Shown in pieces: positions 35,221 to 44,111 of a stretch of DNA of 64,000 bases (position 1 is the stretch's first letter; every line of letters starts with the position of its first letter). This stretch comes from Bacillota bacterium. GTDB lineage: Bacteria > Bacillota > Clostridia > Christensenellales > Aristaeellaceae. The notes under the pieces are model-generated. The model had not been told where the DNA came from. It did not search any database and was given only the letters and a program-made list of their open reading frames with translations. Location: contig JASGUQ010000050.1 in the NCBI GenBank assembly GCA_030057655.1, positions 1-64,000 on the forward strand, read 5' to 3'. The position numbers were made by a program, and so were the translations under genes.

Positions 35221-36342
35221 ATGAAGGATAACAAACTGGTTACAGCCGTCATCGGGGCCGGCATGATCGCCAACAAGGCCCACATCCCGGCTTACAAAAG
35301 CCTGCCGGAACAGGTAAGCATTGAAGCGGTTTTTGACAAACGGGAGGAAGCCGCCGCGCAAACAACGCAGGCGCACAACATCCCCTTTCACTACACGGAC
35401 GCGGAAAGGATGCTGCGGGAGATCAGGCCCAACCTGGTGTCTGTCTGCACGCCCAACATGTCCCATGCCGCCTATGTGAGGATGGCGCTTGAGAACGGCT
35501 GCAATGTGCTGTGTGAAAAACCGCTGGCGATGACCTGGAAGGAGACCAGGGCGCTTTATGACCTGGCAAAAGAGAAAGGCAGGCTGCTCATGGCCTGCCA
35601 GACGCTGCGCTATGGGGAGGAATACCTGGCCGCCAAAGAGATGGCGGACGCGGGAATGCTGGGGGACATCTATTTTGCGGAGTTCGCGGCCATCAGGCGA
35701 AGGGGCATTCCCAAGTGGGGTGTGTTTCACCGCAAGGAGGATAATGGCGGCGGCGCCCTGTGCGATCTGGGCGTCCACCTGATAGACGCTTTGGTCTGGC
35801 TGATGGGCTCCCCTGCTTTCAAGTCGGTCAGCGGATACACTGCCGCCCATATCGCCCAGCATGAGAAAAATGTCATCTCCAGCATTGTGGAGTCCGGCGC
35901 GCCCGCCGGGGTGACCAGGGCCCTCAAGTACCAGCCGGAGGAGTTTGAGGTGGAGGAGTTTGCCGCAGGCACCCTTCAGTTTGAAAACGGCATCAACGTG
36001 AACTTCAAGACCTCCTGGGCGCTGAACCTGCCGCCGCAGTTTGGCCTCAGCATCGCGGGCACCAAGGCCGGGCTGACCCTGCCGGATTTAAAGCTGTACA
36101 CCGTGATGGGTCGCTATCAGACGGACATCGTACCCAAGGTGTTCAAGGAAGGCCCGCACGCGAAGGAACCCTTCTCCGGTCATTTCGCGCTGATCAAAAA
36201 CGCGGTGGACCATCTGATGTACGGGGCCCCGGTTCTGGTGACCCCTGAGCAGACGCTGACCGTGGCCGCGGTCATCGATGCCTTCTACCTGTCCGCGAAG
36301 CTTCAGCGAGAGGTGCGCGCGGAGGAGGTATACACGGCCTGA
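35221..36342 (+). CDS. Gfo/Idh/MocA-family NAD(P)-dependent dehydrogenase (second copy)
   Basis: This is a 373-residue protein starting at ATG 35221 with AAGGAGG; the frame continues 10 codons upstream inside the DUF4340 gene. It has a Rossmann segment AVIGAGMIANKAH, the CEKPLAM motif near residue 100 and GGGALCDLGVHLIDAL near 180, typical of the family's substrate domain. It resembles the 29549-30637 enzyme only at family level, so the substrates probably differ. It ends the cluster that starts at 29549 and is followed by a new promoter for the sugar importer. The substrate is unknown; a sugar or inositol is likely given its neighbours. Confidence 0.9.
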   Translation: MKDNKLVTAVIGAGMIANKAHIPAYKSLPEQVSIEAVFDKREEAAAQTTQAHNIPFHYTDAERMLREIRPNLVSVCTPNMSHAAYVRMALENGCNVLCEKPLAMTWKETRALYDLAKEKGRLLMACQTLRYGEEYLAAKEMADAGMLGDIYFAEFAAIRRRGIPKWGVFHRKEDNGGGALCDLGVHLIDALVWLMGSPAFKSVSGYTAAHIAQHEKNVISSIVESGAPAGVTRALKYQPEEFEVEEFAAGTLQFENGINVNFKTSWALNLPPQFGLSIAGTKAGLTLPDLKLYTVMGRYQTDIVPKVFKEGPHAKEPFSGHFALIKNAVDHLMYGAPVLVTPEQTLTVAAVIDAFYLSAKLQREVRAEEVYTA

Positions 36343-36402
36343 GCGGCTCTTTTCCCCGTTTGAAAAAGCGCGCTCAGGCACGGTTTTTCTAAGCGACGAA
36401 GA

Positions 36403-36431
36403 TTGAAAACAGGCCTTCCCTGTGATATGAT
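36403..36431 (+). promoter_or_regulatory. Promoter of the Rbs-type sugar importer operon
   Basis: TTGAAA (36403-36408) and TATGAT (36426-36431) with a 17-base spacer lie 70 bases upstream of the binding-protein start. The spacer contains an ACAGG...CCTGT inverted repeat (36409-36423), which could be an operator. Confidence 0.6.
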
Positions 36432-36500
36432 GTACACAATAACAGCAAATATTCGGAGCAGAAGCTCTGAAAATATGAAAACCTTGAGGAGGAATGGTTC

Positions 36501-37571
36501 ATGAGGAAACTTATCGCGCTGTCCCTTGTCCTTGCCCTGGCGTTGAGCCTGATGGCGGTGTCTGTTGGCGCCGCTGAGGGAGAGGTCCGCAAGCTGAAGC
36601 TGGCGAGCCACAACGCGGAGATCGAGGGCAACCCCTACCGTGTACGCTATGAGCTGGATATCCAGGAAGCTGCCAAGGCCGCTTTGGAAAAGGGCTTTGA
36701 CATCAGCTACTCTTCTTTCGTATCCAACTGGGACCCGGCAACGGAGACCCAGCAGCTGCAAAACTCCATCAACGAGGGCTATGACATCATCCTGGTCAAC
36801 CCTGTCGCCTCCACCGGCCTTGACCCCATCATTGAAAAGGCCCAGGCCGCCGGCATCACCTACATCAACGTGGACGTGGAGTACCTGTCTGAGGACGTCA
36901 ACATCCTCAACATCTGCACCGACCAGTATTACCTGGGTTACAAGACTGCTTCCTACGCCGGCGAAGTGCTGGGCAAGGGCGCCAAGGTCGTGCTCATCAG
37001 CGCGATTGCCGGCAACTCCGCCAACGACTTCCGCGATGAGGGCTTCCTGAAAGCCGCCGAGGAGCAGGGCCTTGAGATCGTCGGCCGCTACAACCACAAC
37101 TGGAGCAACACCGAGAGCCAGCAGATCATGACCGAGATCATCAACTCCGGCATGGAATATGACGGCGTCCTGGTCTCCCAGTGCGCGGACGCGGCCCTGG
37201 CCGCCTTTGACACCACCGGCGCCCCCCTGCCCAAGTTTATCGGCTTTGGCGACACGGGCGAGTACATGCAGCGGTGCCTGAAGATCAACGAGAATGAAAC
37301 CGTGATGCCCTACATCGTTGTATCCAACCCTCCGGGCGTTGGCGGCTCCGCCCTCAACTTCGGCATCAACCAGATTTTGGGCAAGGAACTCAAGGACGAC
37401 GTCTATGAGAACGGCAACATCAAGTACCACAGCATCTACCTGCCCAGCAAGATCTGGTTCACCGATAAGAACCAGGAAGAATACCGCGCGATGGCCGAAT
37501 CCATGGCCCCCGGCGACACCATCACCTATTGGCTGACCATTGACGAGGTGGCTGAAGGCTACTTCAAGTAA
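36501..37571 (+). CDS. Sugar ABC transporter substrate-binding protein (RbsB-type)
   Basis: This 356-residue secreted protein of the periplasmic-binding-protein type I fold has a signal peptide at residues 1-25 ending VGAAEG. There is no lipobox cysteine, which is unusual for a Gram-positive binding protein and suggests either an uncleaved anchor or attachment by another route. The fold is visible as IILVNPVASTGLDP, ITYINVDVEY and VLISAIAGNSANDFRDEGF. AGGAGG supports ATG 36501. The gene is followed by a strong terminator, then the ATPase and permeases, so it can be made in excess over the membrane parts. The sugar bound is unknown. Confidence 0.9.
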   Translation: MRKLIALSLVLALALSLMAVSVGAAEGEVRKLKLASHNAEIEGNPYRVRYELDIQEAAKAALEKGFDISYSSFVSNWDPATETQQLQNSINEGYDIILVNPVASTGLDPIIEKAQAAGITYINVDVEYLSEDVNILNICTDQYYLGYKTASYAGEVLGKGAKVVLISAIAGNSANDFRDEGFLKAAEEQGLEIVGRYNHNWSNTESQQIMTEIINSGMEYDGVLVSQCADAALAAFDTTGAPLPKFIGFGDTGEYMQRCLKINENETVMPYIVVSNPPGVGGSALNFGINQILGKELKDDVYENGNIKYHSIYLPSKIWFTDKNQEEYRAMAESMAPGDTITYWLTIDEVAEGYFK

Positions 37572-37601
37572 GCCGCTTGAAAACTCTAGTTCTGTGATTA
37601 G

Positions 37602-37648
37602 CGCGCTTGGCCGGGCTGGCGCAGCCGCTCGGCCAGGCCGCGTTTTTT
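37602..37648 (+). terminator. Strong hairpin between binding protein and ATPase genes
   Basis: A long stem runs from 37602 to 37642, with TTGGCC pairing GGCCAG and an inner GGCTG-GCG-CAGCC hairpin, followed by six T at 37643-37648. It lies inside the operon, after the binding-protein gene, and should allow only partial readthrough into the transporter genes. Confidence 0.75.
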
Positions 37649-37687
37649 ATCAGGTTTCCCGATTATTCCTCTGGAGGTGCTTCACCC

Positions 37688-39226
37688 TTGATTGAGATGA
37701 GGGACATCACCAAGCATTACGGCGCTGTACAGGCCTTAAAAGGCGCATCAATTACCATTCCCGCCGGCAAGATCACAGCGTTGCTGGGCAGCAATGGCTC
37801 CGGCAAATCCACCCTGGTCAAGGTGCTGGCGGGGCTGGTCAGCCCCAATTCCGGTAGCATTCTGATCAATGGGCAGCCGGTCGTCATTCGCTCCGGCAAT
37901 GACGCCCAGGCCCGGGGCATCTCCACCGCCTTTCAGGACCTGAGTCTTCTGCCGATGATGACGGTTTCCGACAACCTGCTGCTTGGCAATGAGCCAAGGA
38001 CGCCGTTTGGGATGGTGGACAGGGAGAAAAGCCGTCAGATCGTGAAGGACCTGATGGACCGCTTTAAAATCCGCTGTTCGCCCCAGGACTATGTCCAGTC
38101 CCTGCCCTCCTCCACCCAGAGCATGCTGGAGATCGCCAAGGCCGTGCACAGAAACCCCCGGGTGCTGCTGCTGGACGAGGCCACGGCGGCGCTGCACATG
38201 GACGAAATCACAGTGCTGTTTGATATTTTGCGCGATTTGCGGGATCAGGGGCTGTCCATCGTCTTTGTCACCCACAGGATGCACGAGGTGTTTGAGCTGT
38301 GCGACGAGGCGGTGATTTTAAGGGGCGGGGAGACCGTTAAATCAGGCCCTGTGACGGAATTCACCCTGGATGACCTGGTGTACTACATGACAGGCCAGAG
38401 GATGGCCCATCACGCTCCGGGGCAGGACGTGTCCGAAACATCTAGGCAGGGCCAGGCGGTGCTGGAGGTCAAAAACCTGAGCCTGCCGCCCAGGGTCAAG
38501 GACGTCTCCATGACTGCTCATGCTGGCGAGATCATCGGCATCGGCGGCCTGGAAGGCCAGGGCCAGTCCGACTTTATGCGCGCGATTTTGGGCGCGAAGC
38601 ATAAAACAGGCGGCAGCATCCGTTTTCTGGGCGAGGAGGTCGCTTTCCGCCAGCCCGCACAGGCGGTGAAGGCGGGCATGGGCCTGATCTCCGGCGAGCG
38701 CAACCGGGAGGCCATGTTCCCGGACCGCACCATCGCTGAAAACATCTTTGCCGGCAACGCTGCCGTGGGGCCGCGCTTCCGCTTTTTGCCCAAGAAGTTT
38801 GTCAGGAAGTTCTCAGAGGACGCGGTCAAAACTTACCGCATCAAGATCGGCTCCTTAAAGGACGCCGCCAGCACGCTCTCCGGCGGCAACCAGCAAAAAC
38901 TGGTCATCGCCCGCTGGATCGCGGTCGGGCCCAAACTTTTGCTGCTGGATGACCCCACCAAGGGCGTTGACATCCATTCCAGGCTTGAGATCCATCAGAT
39001 CTTAAGGGAAAGCGCCCAAAAGGGCATGGCGGTCATTATCTCGGCTTCGGACATGGATGAGCTGCTGGAGATCGCCCAGCGCGTCTATGTGTTTTATGAA
39101 GGCCGGGTCTCCGGCGTCCTGCAGGGGGACAGCATGACCCAGGAAAACATGGTGTCCCTGATGATGGGCTTCACAAACGAGAAGGCGGATGGGCTTCTGA
39201 TGAAAAGCAAGGAGGCGCAGGCATGA
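37688..39226 (+). CDS. Sugar ABC transporter ATP-binding protein (RbsA/MglA-type)
   Basis: This is a 512-residue double ATPase. The first half has Walker A GSNGSGKST at residues 34-42 and Walker B VLLLDEA; its signature is degenerate. The second half has a degenerate P-loop (GLEGQGQSD) but a good signature LSGGNQQK and LLLLDDPTKGVD. This asymmetry is normal for RbsA-type proteins. I chose TTG 37688, 10 bases after CTGGAGG; the next ATG (37697) is too far from it, and the longer frame from 37607 runs through the terminator. It overlaps the first permease gene by four bases (ATGA). Confidence 0.9.
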   Translation: MIEMRDITKHYGAVQALKGASITIPAGKITALLGSNGSGKSTLVKVLAGLVSPNSGSILINGQPVVIRSGNDAQARGISTAFQDLSLLPMMTVSDNLLLGNEPRTPFGMVDREKSRQIVKDLMDRFKIRCSPQDYVQSLPSSTQSMLEIAKAVHRNPRVLLLDEATAALHMDEITVLFDILRDLRDQGLSIVFVTHRMHEVFELCDEAVILRGGETVKSGPVTEFTLDDLVYYMTGQRMAHHAPGQDVSETSRQGQAVLEVKNLSLPPRVKDVSMTAHAGEIIGIGGLEGQGQSDFMRAILGAKHKTGGSIRFLGEEVAFRQPAQAVKAGMGLISGERNREAMFPDRTIAENIFAGNAAVGPRFRFLPKKFVRKFSEDAVKTYRIKIGSLKDAASTLSGGNQQKLVIARWIAVGPKLLLLDDPTKGVDIHSRLEIHQILRESAQKGMAVIISASDMDELLEIAQRVYVFYEGRVSGVLQGDSMTQENMVSLMMGFTNEKADGLLMKSKEAQA

Positions 39227-40290
39227 ACACCTTGACCCAATCTGTCAAAAAATTCAGGCGCACGCCTGCCTTCACGGGCTTTGTGTTGTTCACAATCGCG
39301 CTGGTGATGAACATCCTCATGCAGGGCATCAACTCCGGCACCCCGCTGGCTTTTTTCAAGCCCGCTTTCTACGGCAGCATGCTGATGACCAACGCGCCCT
39401 TTATCTTAACCACGATGGCCCAGAGCCTGCTCCTCATCGTGGGCCTGTTTGACATCTCCATCGGCATCCAATTGGCGCTGGTGAACGTGATCTGCATCAT
39501 GGTGCCCCAGGAGCTGGGTCTGCCCATCTGGGCTGGCTGGCTGGCCGCGATGGGTGCCAACCTGCTGGTTTCAGCGGCCTTTGGCGCCTGCTCCTCCCTC
39601 CTGAGGCTGCCGGCGATGCTGGTGGGCTATGCCTTTACCTTCATCATCAAGGGCGTCAACGTCAGCATCATGAGCAAGCCCCAGGGCAAGGTGCCAAAGG
39701 AGGTCTACCTGCCCTACCAGACCCTGATCGGCGGTGTGTTGCCGGTCGCGCTTCTGGTCATTGTGGCCATCTTCCTTATGTGGCTTCTGATCAAGCGCAG
39801 GCCGCTTGGCAAGCACCTCTACGCTGTGGGCGGCAACCCCAGAAACGCCTATGCCGCGGGCATCAGCCCGGTCAAGGTGCAGATGCAGGCCAACCTGCTC
39901 AAGGGCTTCATCGTGGGGGTGGGCGGCATCTGCCTGACCCTGATGAACGCCTCCGGCAACCCGCTTCAGGCGGAGGACTACGGCCTGCGTTCCCTGATCG
40001 CCTGCATCCTGGGCGGGATGGGCTTTGGCGGTTGGGGCAGCATGGCCTGCGGCGTCTTTGGCGCTTCCTTCTTTGTGCTGATCCAAAACGCCGTTTATTA
40101 TTTCTTCAGTTACCTCAGCAAGGTCATCACGGGCTTCGCGGTGTCCACCTACTGGCAAAACCTGGTCAGCGACGTCATTTTGCTGCTGGGGCTTCTGGTG
40201 ACCATCATCACCGCCAGGGAACAGCGCAAGACCCTGAAGGAAGGCCTGTTCAACCAGTTCAAGGGAGGTGAAGCCCGTGTCAGCCGCTGA
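39223..40290 (+). CDS. Sugar ABC transporter permease 1 (RbsC-type)
   Basis: This is a 355-residue protein with about nine hydrophobic segments. It has the BPD_transp_2 features SLLLIVGLFDISIG near residue 65 and GLRSLIACILGGMGFGGWGS near 255, the latter being the conserved segment of ribose/galactose-type permeases. It starts inside the ATPase stop codon and its end overlaps the next permease gene by 14 bases. With two different permeases the transporter is probably a heterodimer. Confidence 0.9.
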   Translation: MNTLTQSVKKFRRTPAFTGFVLFTIALVMNILMQGINSGTPLAFFKPAFYGSMLMTNAPFILTTMAQSLLLIVGLFDISIGIQLALVNVICIMVPQELGLPIWAGWLAAMGANLLVSAAFGACSSLLRLPAMLVGYAFTFIIKGVNVSIMSKPQGKVPKEVYLPYQTLIGGVLPVALLVIVAIFLMWLLIKRRPLGKHLYAVGGNPRNAYAAGISPVKVQMQANLLKGFIVGVGGICLTLMNASGNPLQAEDYGLRSLIACILGGMGFGGWGSMACGVFGASFFVLIQNAVYYFFSYLSKVITGFAVSTYWQNLVSDVILLLGLLVTIITAREQRKTLKEGLFNQFKGGEARVSR

Positions 40291-41278
40291 GCATCGTGAT
40301 CTGATCCCCTGGTATCATCCCAAAAAACTGCTGATCTCCTTCAGGCGCAGCCCGCCCCTGGTGGCTTTCGCCCTGTCCGCGCTGCTGTTTTTGATCACCA
40401 TCCTGATTAACCCCAAGGGGCTGAACAACCGCTTCATCGGCTCCCTGATCCTGCTCACGACGCTGCTCGCCATCTCCTCTGCCGGGCAGACCATCGTTCT
40501 GATCGGCGGGGGCATGGATTTTTCAGTCGGCGCGGTGATGAGCGCCGCCGCCATCATCGCCACCTACACCATGGACAAGCAGGACAGCGTTCTGATTTAT
40601 GTCCAGGTCCTGGCGCTGTCCCTGCTGATGGGGGCGGTGGTCGGCCTGCTCAACGGCTTCTTTGTGGTCAAGATCGGCCTGCCCGCGATGATCGTCACCA
40701 TGGCGGTCTCCAACATCATCACCAGGCTTCAATATGTCTTCACCTCCGGCTCCCCGGCGGGCTGGGCGGGGCAGAAGTTTGTGGACTCCATCATCTACCG
40801 TTTCTTTGACCTGATCCCATCCATTGTGATCTATGCCCTCCTTTTTGTGCCCGTCGTGTTCTGGATCTTGAACCGCTCCCGCTTTGGCAAACAGGTGTAC
40901 ATGGTGGGCAACAACCGCCAGGCCGCTTACCTGACCGGCGTGCGCGTCAATTGGGTCATCATCATGACCTATGTCATCTCCGGCATGATGTCCGCCTTCG
41001 CCGGCATCCTGGGCGCGGGCTACAAGGCAACTGCCAGGGTGGACATCTTTGGCGAGTACGCCTTCACCTCCCTGGTGGCGGTGATCGTGGGCGGCACCAC
41101 CTTCTCAGGCGGGGTGGGCACCTACACCGGCACCATCGCGGGCGCGCTGCTGATGACCGTGCTGTCTAACCTTTTGACCACCCTTGGCCTGCCCCAAACC
41201 ATGCGCGACATCTTAAACGGCGTCATCATCATCCTGCTCCTGATGCTCTACAACCGCTCAAAGGCTGTGCGCCAGTGA
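40277..41278 (+). CDS. Sugar ABC transporter permease 2 (RbsC-type)
   Basis: This 333-residue membrane protein with about nine to ten hydrophobic segments belongs to the same family as permease 1. GQTIVLIGGGMDFSVGAVMS near residue 80 and FTSLVAVIVGGTTFSGGVGT near 260 match the family signature better than in permease 1. GTG 40277 is chosen because GGGAGG at 40263-40268 is 8 bases away; GTG 40268 overlaps that site. Its stop overlaps the kinase GTG at 41275, so the kinase is co-translated. Confidence 0.9.
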   Translation: MSAAEHRDLIPWYHPKKLLISFRRSPPLVAFALSALLFLITILINPKGLNNRFIGSLILLTTLLAISSAGQTIVLIGGGMDFSVGAVMSAAAIIATYTMDKQDSVLIYVQVLALSLLMGAVVGLLNGFFVVKIGLPAMIVTMAVSNIITRLQYVFTSGSPAGWAGQKFVDSIIYRFFDLIPSIVIYALLFVPVVFWILNRSRFGKQVYMVGNNRQAAYLTGVRVNWVIIMTYVISGMMSAFAGILGAGYKATARVDIFGEYAFTSLVAVIVGGTTFSGGVGTYTGTIAGALLMTVLSNLLTTLGLPQTMRDILNGVIIILLLMLYNRSKAVRQ

Positions 41279-42243
41279 CCCAGAAAGCAGGTATGAGCGT
41301 TCATCTGGGGATCGATCTGGGGGGCACCAGCATTAAAATGGGCCTGGTGAACGAAGGCGGGCAAATAATCAGCCGCCTGGAAACAGACACCAGCGATGAT
41401 TTTGATACGGTCACAAGGGACATGGCGGAAGGGGTTTTGTCCCTCCTGAAGAAAACCGGGCTGGGCAAAAAAGACCTCCCCTACATCGGCCTGGGCGTGC
41501 CCAGCACCGTGCACCCGGAGACCGGGCGGCTGATCCTGGCCAACAACACCGGCTGGGAGAACGCGCCCATGCGCGAAGCTCTGGAAGAAAAAACCGGGCT
41601 TTCCGTCCTGATCGCCAACGACGCGGACTGCGCCCTGGCGGGCGAAGCGCTCTGCGGCAGCGCGAAAAACCAAAAAGATGTGCTGATGCTGACCCTGGGG
41701 ACCGGGGTGGGCGGGGCGATGCTGATCAATGGTAGGCTGTTTTCAGGCTGCGACGGCATGGGCATGGAGGTGGGGCACCTGCCCCTCATCGCGGGCGGCC
41801 CGAAATGCACCTGCGGGGCTTCAGGCTGTGTGGAAACCCTGGTCTCCGCCACCGGGCTCGTGCTTTTGACCAAAGAAGCGATACATGAAAACCCGGACAG
41901 CCTGATGCACAAAAAAATCAAATCAGGCATCCCCCTGGACGGCCGGCTCGCTTTTTCCTGCATGGAAGAGGGGGATCAGGCGGCAAAAAGCGTGGTTGAG
42001 CGCTATTGCGCCCTGCTGGCCCAGACCGTCGGCGGGCTGAGCAACGTGTTCCGCCCAGCCCTGGTGCTCCTGGGCGGCGGCGTGAGCAAGGCTGGGGACG
42101 CGCTGCTTTTCAGGGTCAGGGAAGCCCTGCCCCGGTTCATCCTCTCCTATTCCGTGATCGGCGGCCCGGAGCTTCGCCTGGCCTCCCTTGGCAACGACGC
42201 CGGCCTGATCGGCGCCGCCTTCCTGAAGGAAATGAGCATTTAG
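41275..42243 (+). CDS. ROK-family sugar kinase
   Basis: This is a 322-residue kinase. The ATP-binding motif LGIDLGGTSIKMG is at residues 11-23, the catalytic aspartate in NDADCAL near 112, the GTGVGG loop follows, and the zinc site CTCGASGCVE is near residues 178-187, all as in ROK glucokinases. It probably phosphorylates the sugar brought in by the adjoining importer. GTG 41275 overlaps the permease stop (GTGA); ATG 41293 is a possible later start. No N-terminal HTH is present, so it is a kinase, not a ROK repressor. Confidence 0.9.
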   Translation: MTQKAGMSVHLGIDLGGTSIKMGLVNEGGQIISRLETDTSDDFDTVTRDMAEGVLSLLKKTGLGKKDLPYIGLGVPSTVHPETGRLILANNTGWENAPMREALEEKTGLSVLIANDADCALAGEALCGSAKNQKDVLMLTLGTGVGGAMLINGRLFSGCDGMGMEVGHLPLIAGGPKCTCGASGCVETLVSATGLVLLTKEAIHENPDSLMHKKIKSGIPLDGRLAFSCMEEGDQAAKSVVERYCALLAQTVGGLSNVFRPALVLLGGGVSKAGDALLFRVREALPRFILSYSVIGGPELRLASLGNDAGLIGAAFLKEMSI

Positions 42244-42284
42244 GACAGAATAAAAAACGGACTGCTTTTTATCAGGGAGATCGT

Positions 42285-43793
42285 ATGAAAAAAACCACTT
42301 CGCTTCTCTGCCTGCTTCTGGCCCTGGCGCTGTTTTTTGTTTCCGCTTTCGCGGACACCGGCGCTCCTTCTATTAACTGGTACGAGGTTTTTGTTTATTC
42401 CTACGCCGATTCGGACGGGGACGGCATCGGGGATCTGAGGGGCCTTATCGGGAAGCTGGACTACATCAGGGAACTGGGCTATGACGGTATCTGGCTGATG
42501 CCCGTCATGCCAAGCCCCAGCTACCACAAGTACGACGTGACCGATTATATGAACATAGACCCCGAATACGGCAGCCTTGATGACATGGGCGCGCTGGTGA
42601 AGGCCGCCCATGAGAAGGGCATCAGGCTCATCATCGACCTGCCGGTCAACCACACATCCACCCAGCACCCCTGGTTTCTATCCGCTGTCAACGCCCTGAA
42701 AAAGGGGGAGGACAACAACCCCTATATTGAATATTACAATTTTACAAAAACGCCGGACAGCAAGACGGTGCCTGTTGAGGGGACGGATTGGCATTATGAG
42801 GAGCAGTTCTCAGGCGGCAGCATGCCCGACCTGAACCTGGACAGTCAGGCGGTTCGGGAAGAGATCAGGGAGATTCTCCGCTTTTGGCTGACTGACCTTA
42901 ATGTGGACGGCTTCCGGCTGGACGCGGTCACCAGTTTCTACGCCGGGAACGACCCCAAGAGCATCGAATTCTTGCGTTTTTTAAAGGAAAGCGCGGAGCA
43001 GATCAAGCCGGGCAGCTTTTTGGTGGGTGAATGCTGGAAGGGCCTTCACCAGATCGCGGATTACTACCAGTCCGGCATCGACAGCTTCTTTCTTTTCCCG
43101 GCCTCCCAGGCGGAGGGCTACATCGCTTCCTCCATGCGCGCCAGAAAACCGGCTGAAGCCTATGTCAAAAACTATCAAAAGGTCAAAGACGCCCTGCCGG
43201 ACGTTTTGTGGACGCCCTTTTTGTCCAACCACGACACCGGCAGGACCGTGGGCCTGGTGCAGGGGCGGCAGGCGCCGGAGCGGGTCAAATTTGCCCACGC
43301 GCTTTTGGGCCTGATGGAGGGCTTCACCTTCACCTATTACGGGGAGGAGATCGGCATGGCAGGCGCGGGGGAGGATCCCAACAAGCGCCTGGCGATGGAC
43401 TGGGGCGACGTCCCGCGCACCAATCAGCCGCCGGGCGTGACCCGGGAGGAATACCCTTTCCCGCCGGTCAATGAACAGATGCAGGATCCCCTGTCCATCT
43501 TCAACTACGTCAAGGCCCTGAACCACCTGCGCCAGACTTATCCTGAAATCGCGCTGGGTGAAACGGCCTTTGAGCAGGTGAACGCGGACAGCCTGCTGAT
43601 GCGCAAAAGCCTGTTTGATGCTGAGCTGTACCTCGCGGTCAATTTTTCCGCGAAGGAAACGCGGGATATAACCCTGCCCGCTTCCCTGACCCTGCAGGAC
43701 GGCCTGTACACAGGGGAGGAAAAGGCGGTTTTAAACGGGGAAACCCTGAGCCTGCCGCCCTATGGGATCGCTGTTTTGTTGCCGAAGCGATAG
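42285..43793 (+). CDS. Secreted GH13 alpha-amylase-like enzyme
   Basis: This 502-residue glycoside hydrolase family 13 protein starts at ATG 42285 with AGGGAGA upstream; the open frame extends far upstream inside the kinase gene and is rejected. A signal peptide covers residues 1-23. Catalytic residues are Asp213 in GFRLDAV (nucleophile), Glu249 in LVGECW (acid/base) and Asp317 in LSNHDTG (transition-state stabiliser). The SYADSDGDGIGDLRG calcium/early-barrel motif is at ~39-53. It should cut alpha-1,4 glucans or oligoglucosides outside the cell, feeding the maltodextrin importer encoded next. Subfamily (amylase or oligo-1,6-glucosidase) is not settled. Confidence 0.92.
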   Translation: MKKTTSLLCLLLALALFFVSAFADTGAPSINWYEVFVYSYADSDGDGIGDLRGLIGKLDYIRELGYDGIWLMPVMPSPSYHKYDVTDYMNIDPEYGSLDDMGALVKAAHEKGIRLIIDLPVNHTSTQHPWFLSAVNALKKGEDNNPYIEYYNFTKTPDSKTVPVEGTDWHYEEQFSGGSMPDLNLDSQAVREEIREILRFWLTDLNVDGFRLDAVTSFYAGNDPKSIEFLRFLKESAEQIKPGSFLVGECWKGLHQIADYYQSGIDSFFLFPASQAEGYIASSMRARKPAEAYVKNYQKVKDALPDVLWTPFLSNHDTGRTVGLVQGRQAPERVKFAHALLGLMEGFTFTYYGEEIGMAGAGEDPNKRLAMDWGDVPRTNQPPGVTREEYPFPPVNEQMQDPLSIFNYVKALNHLRQTYPEIALGETAFEQVNADSLLMRKSLFDAELYLAVNFSAKETRDITLPASLTLQDGLYTGEEKAVLNGETLSLPPYGIAVLLPKR

Positions 43794-43970
43794 GCGCGGC
43801 TTTTTCGGACGAAAAAGATTGTACACAAAAATTTTTTCGGAATCGTTTTCATGAAACATGCTTCATGTTTTACATAAATTTGACCGTTTTGAACAAATTG
43901 ATTTTTCTTTGTAAAACTTGACAAAATTCGTGTTTGTCTGCCCTTTTTCCCTTTATTGTCTATGCCAGAT

Positions 43971-43994
43971 CTGCCATGATTTGGCAGTTTTTTT
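43971..43994 (+). terminator. Terminator upstream of the maltodextrin importer
   Basis: CTGCCA (43971-43976) pairs with TGGCAG (43982-43987) around TGATT, followed by seven T. It would end amylase-operon transcripts before the importer promoter. Confidence 0.7.
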
Positions 43995-44000
43995 GCCAGA

Positions 44001-44029
44001 TAGACAAAAGTGAAAAATGGTGGTATAGT
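44001..44029 (+). promoter_or_regulatory. Promoter of the maltodextrin importer operon
   Basis: TAGACA (44001-44006) and TATAGT (44024-44029) with a 17-base spacer lie 83 bases before the binding-protein start codon. The -35 overlaps the repeated TGCCAGATAGACAA word. Confidence 0.6.
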
Positions 44030-44111
44030 CCAACTATCCGCGGGAAGGTTTTCAGCCTGCCGTGCATAGGAAAAATGGCGTATTTGACGCCATCAAAAAA
44101 AGGAGGATTCC

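Larger units (their letters stand above)
43794..44111. promoter_or_regulatory. 318-base control region between amylase and maltodextrin-importer genes
   Basis: It contains no gene. It is A+T-rich and holds a terminator hairpin (43971-43994), a promoter (44001-44029) and repeated TTGTCTAT/TGCCAGAT words. TTGTCTAT at 43956-43963 faces ATAGACAA at 44000-44007, enclosing the terminator, and TGCCAGAT occurs directly at 43963-43970 and 43994-44001. TTTGTCTG also occurs at 43933-43940. The words overlap the -35 box, as expected for an operator of a sugar repressor (for example LacI-type). Confidence 0.5.

Noticed and set aside
36303-37430. 375-codon open frame on the minus strand
   Set aside because: It is antisense to the RbsB-type binding-protein gene and has no ribosome binding site or family motif.
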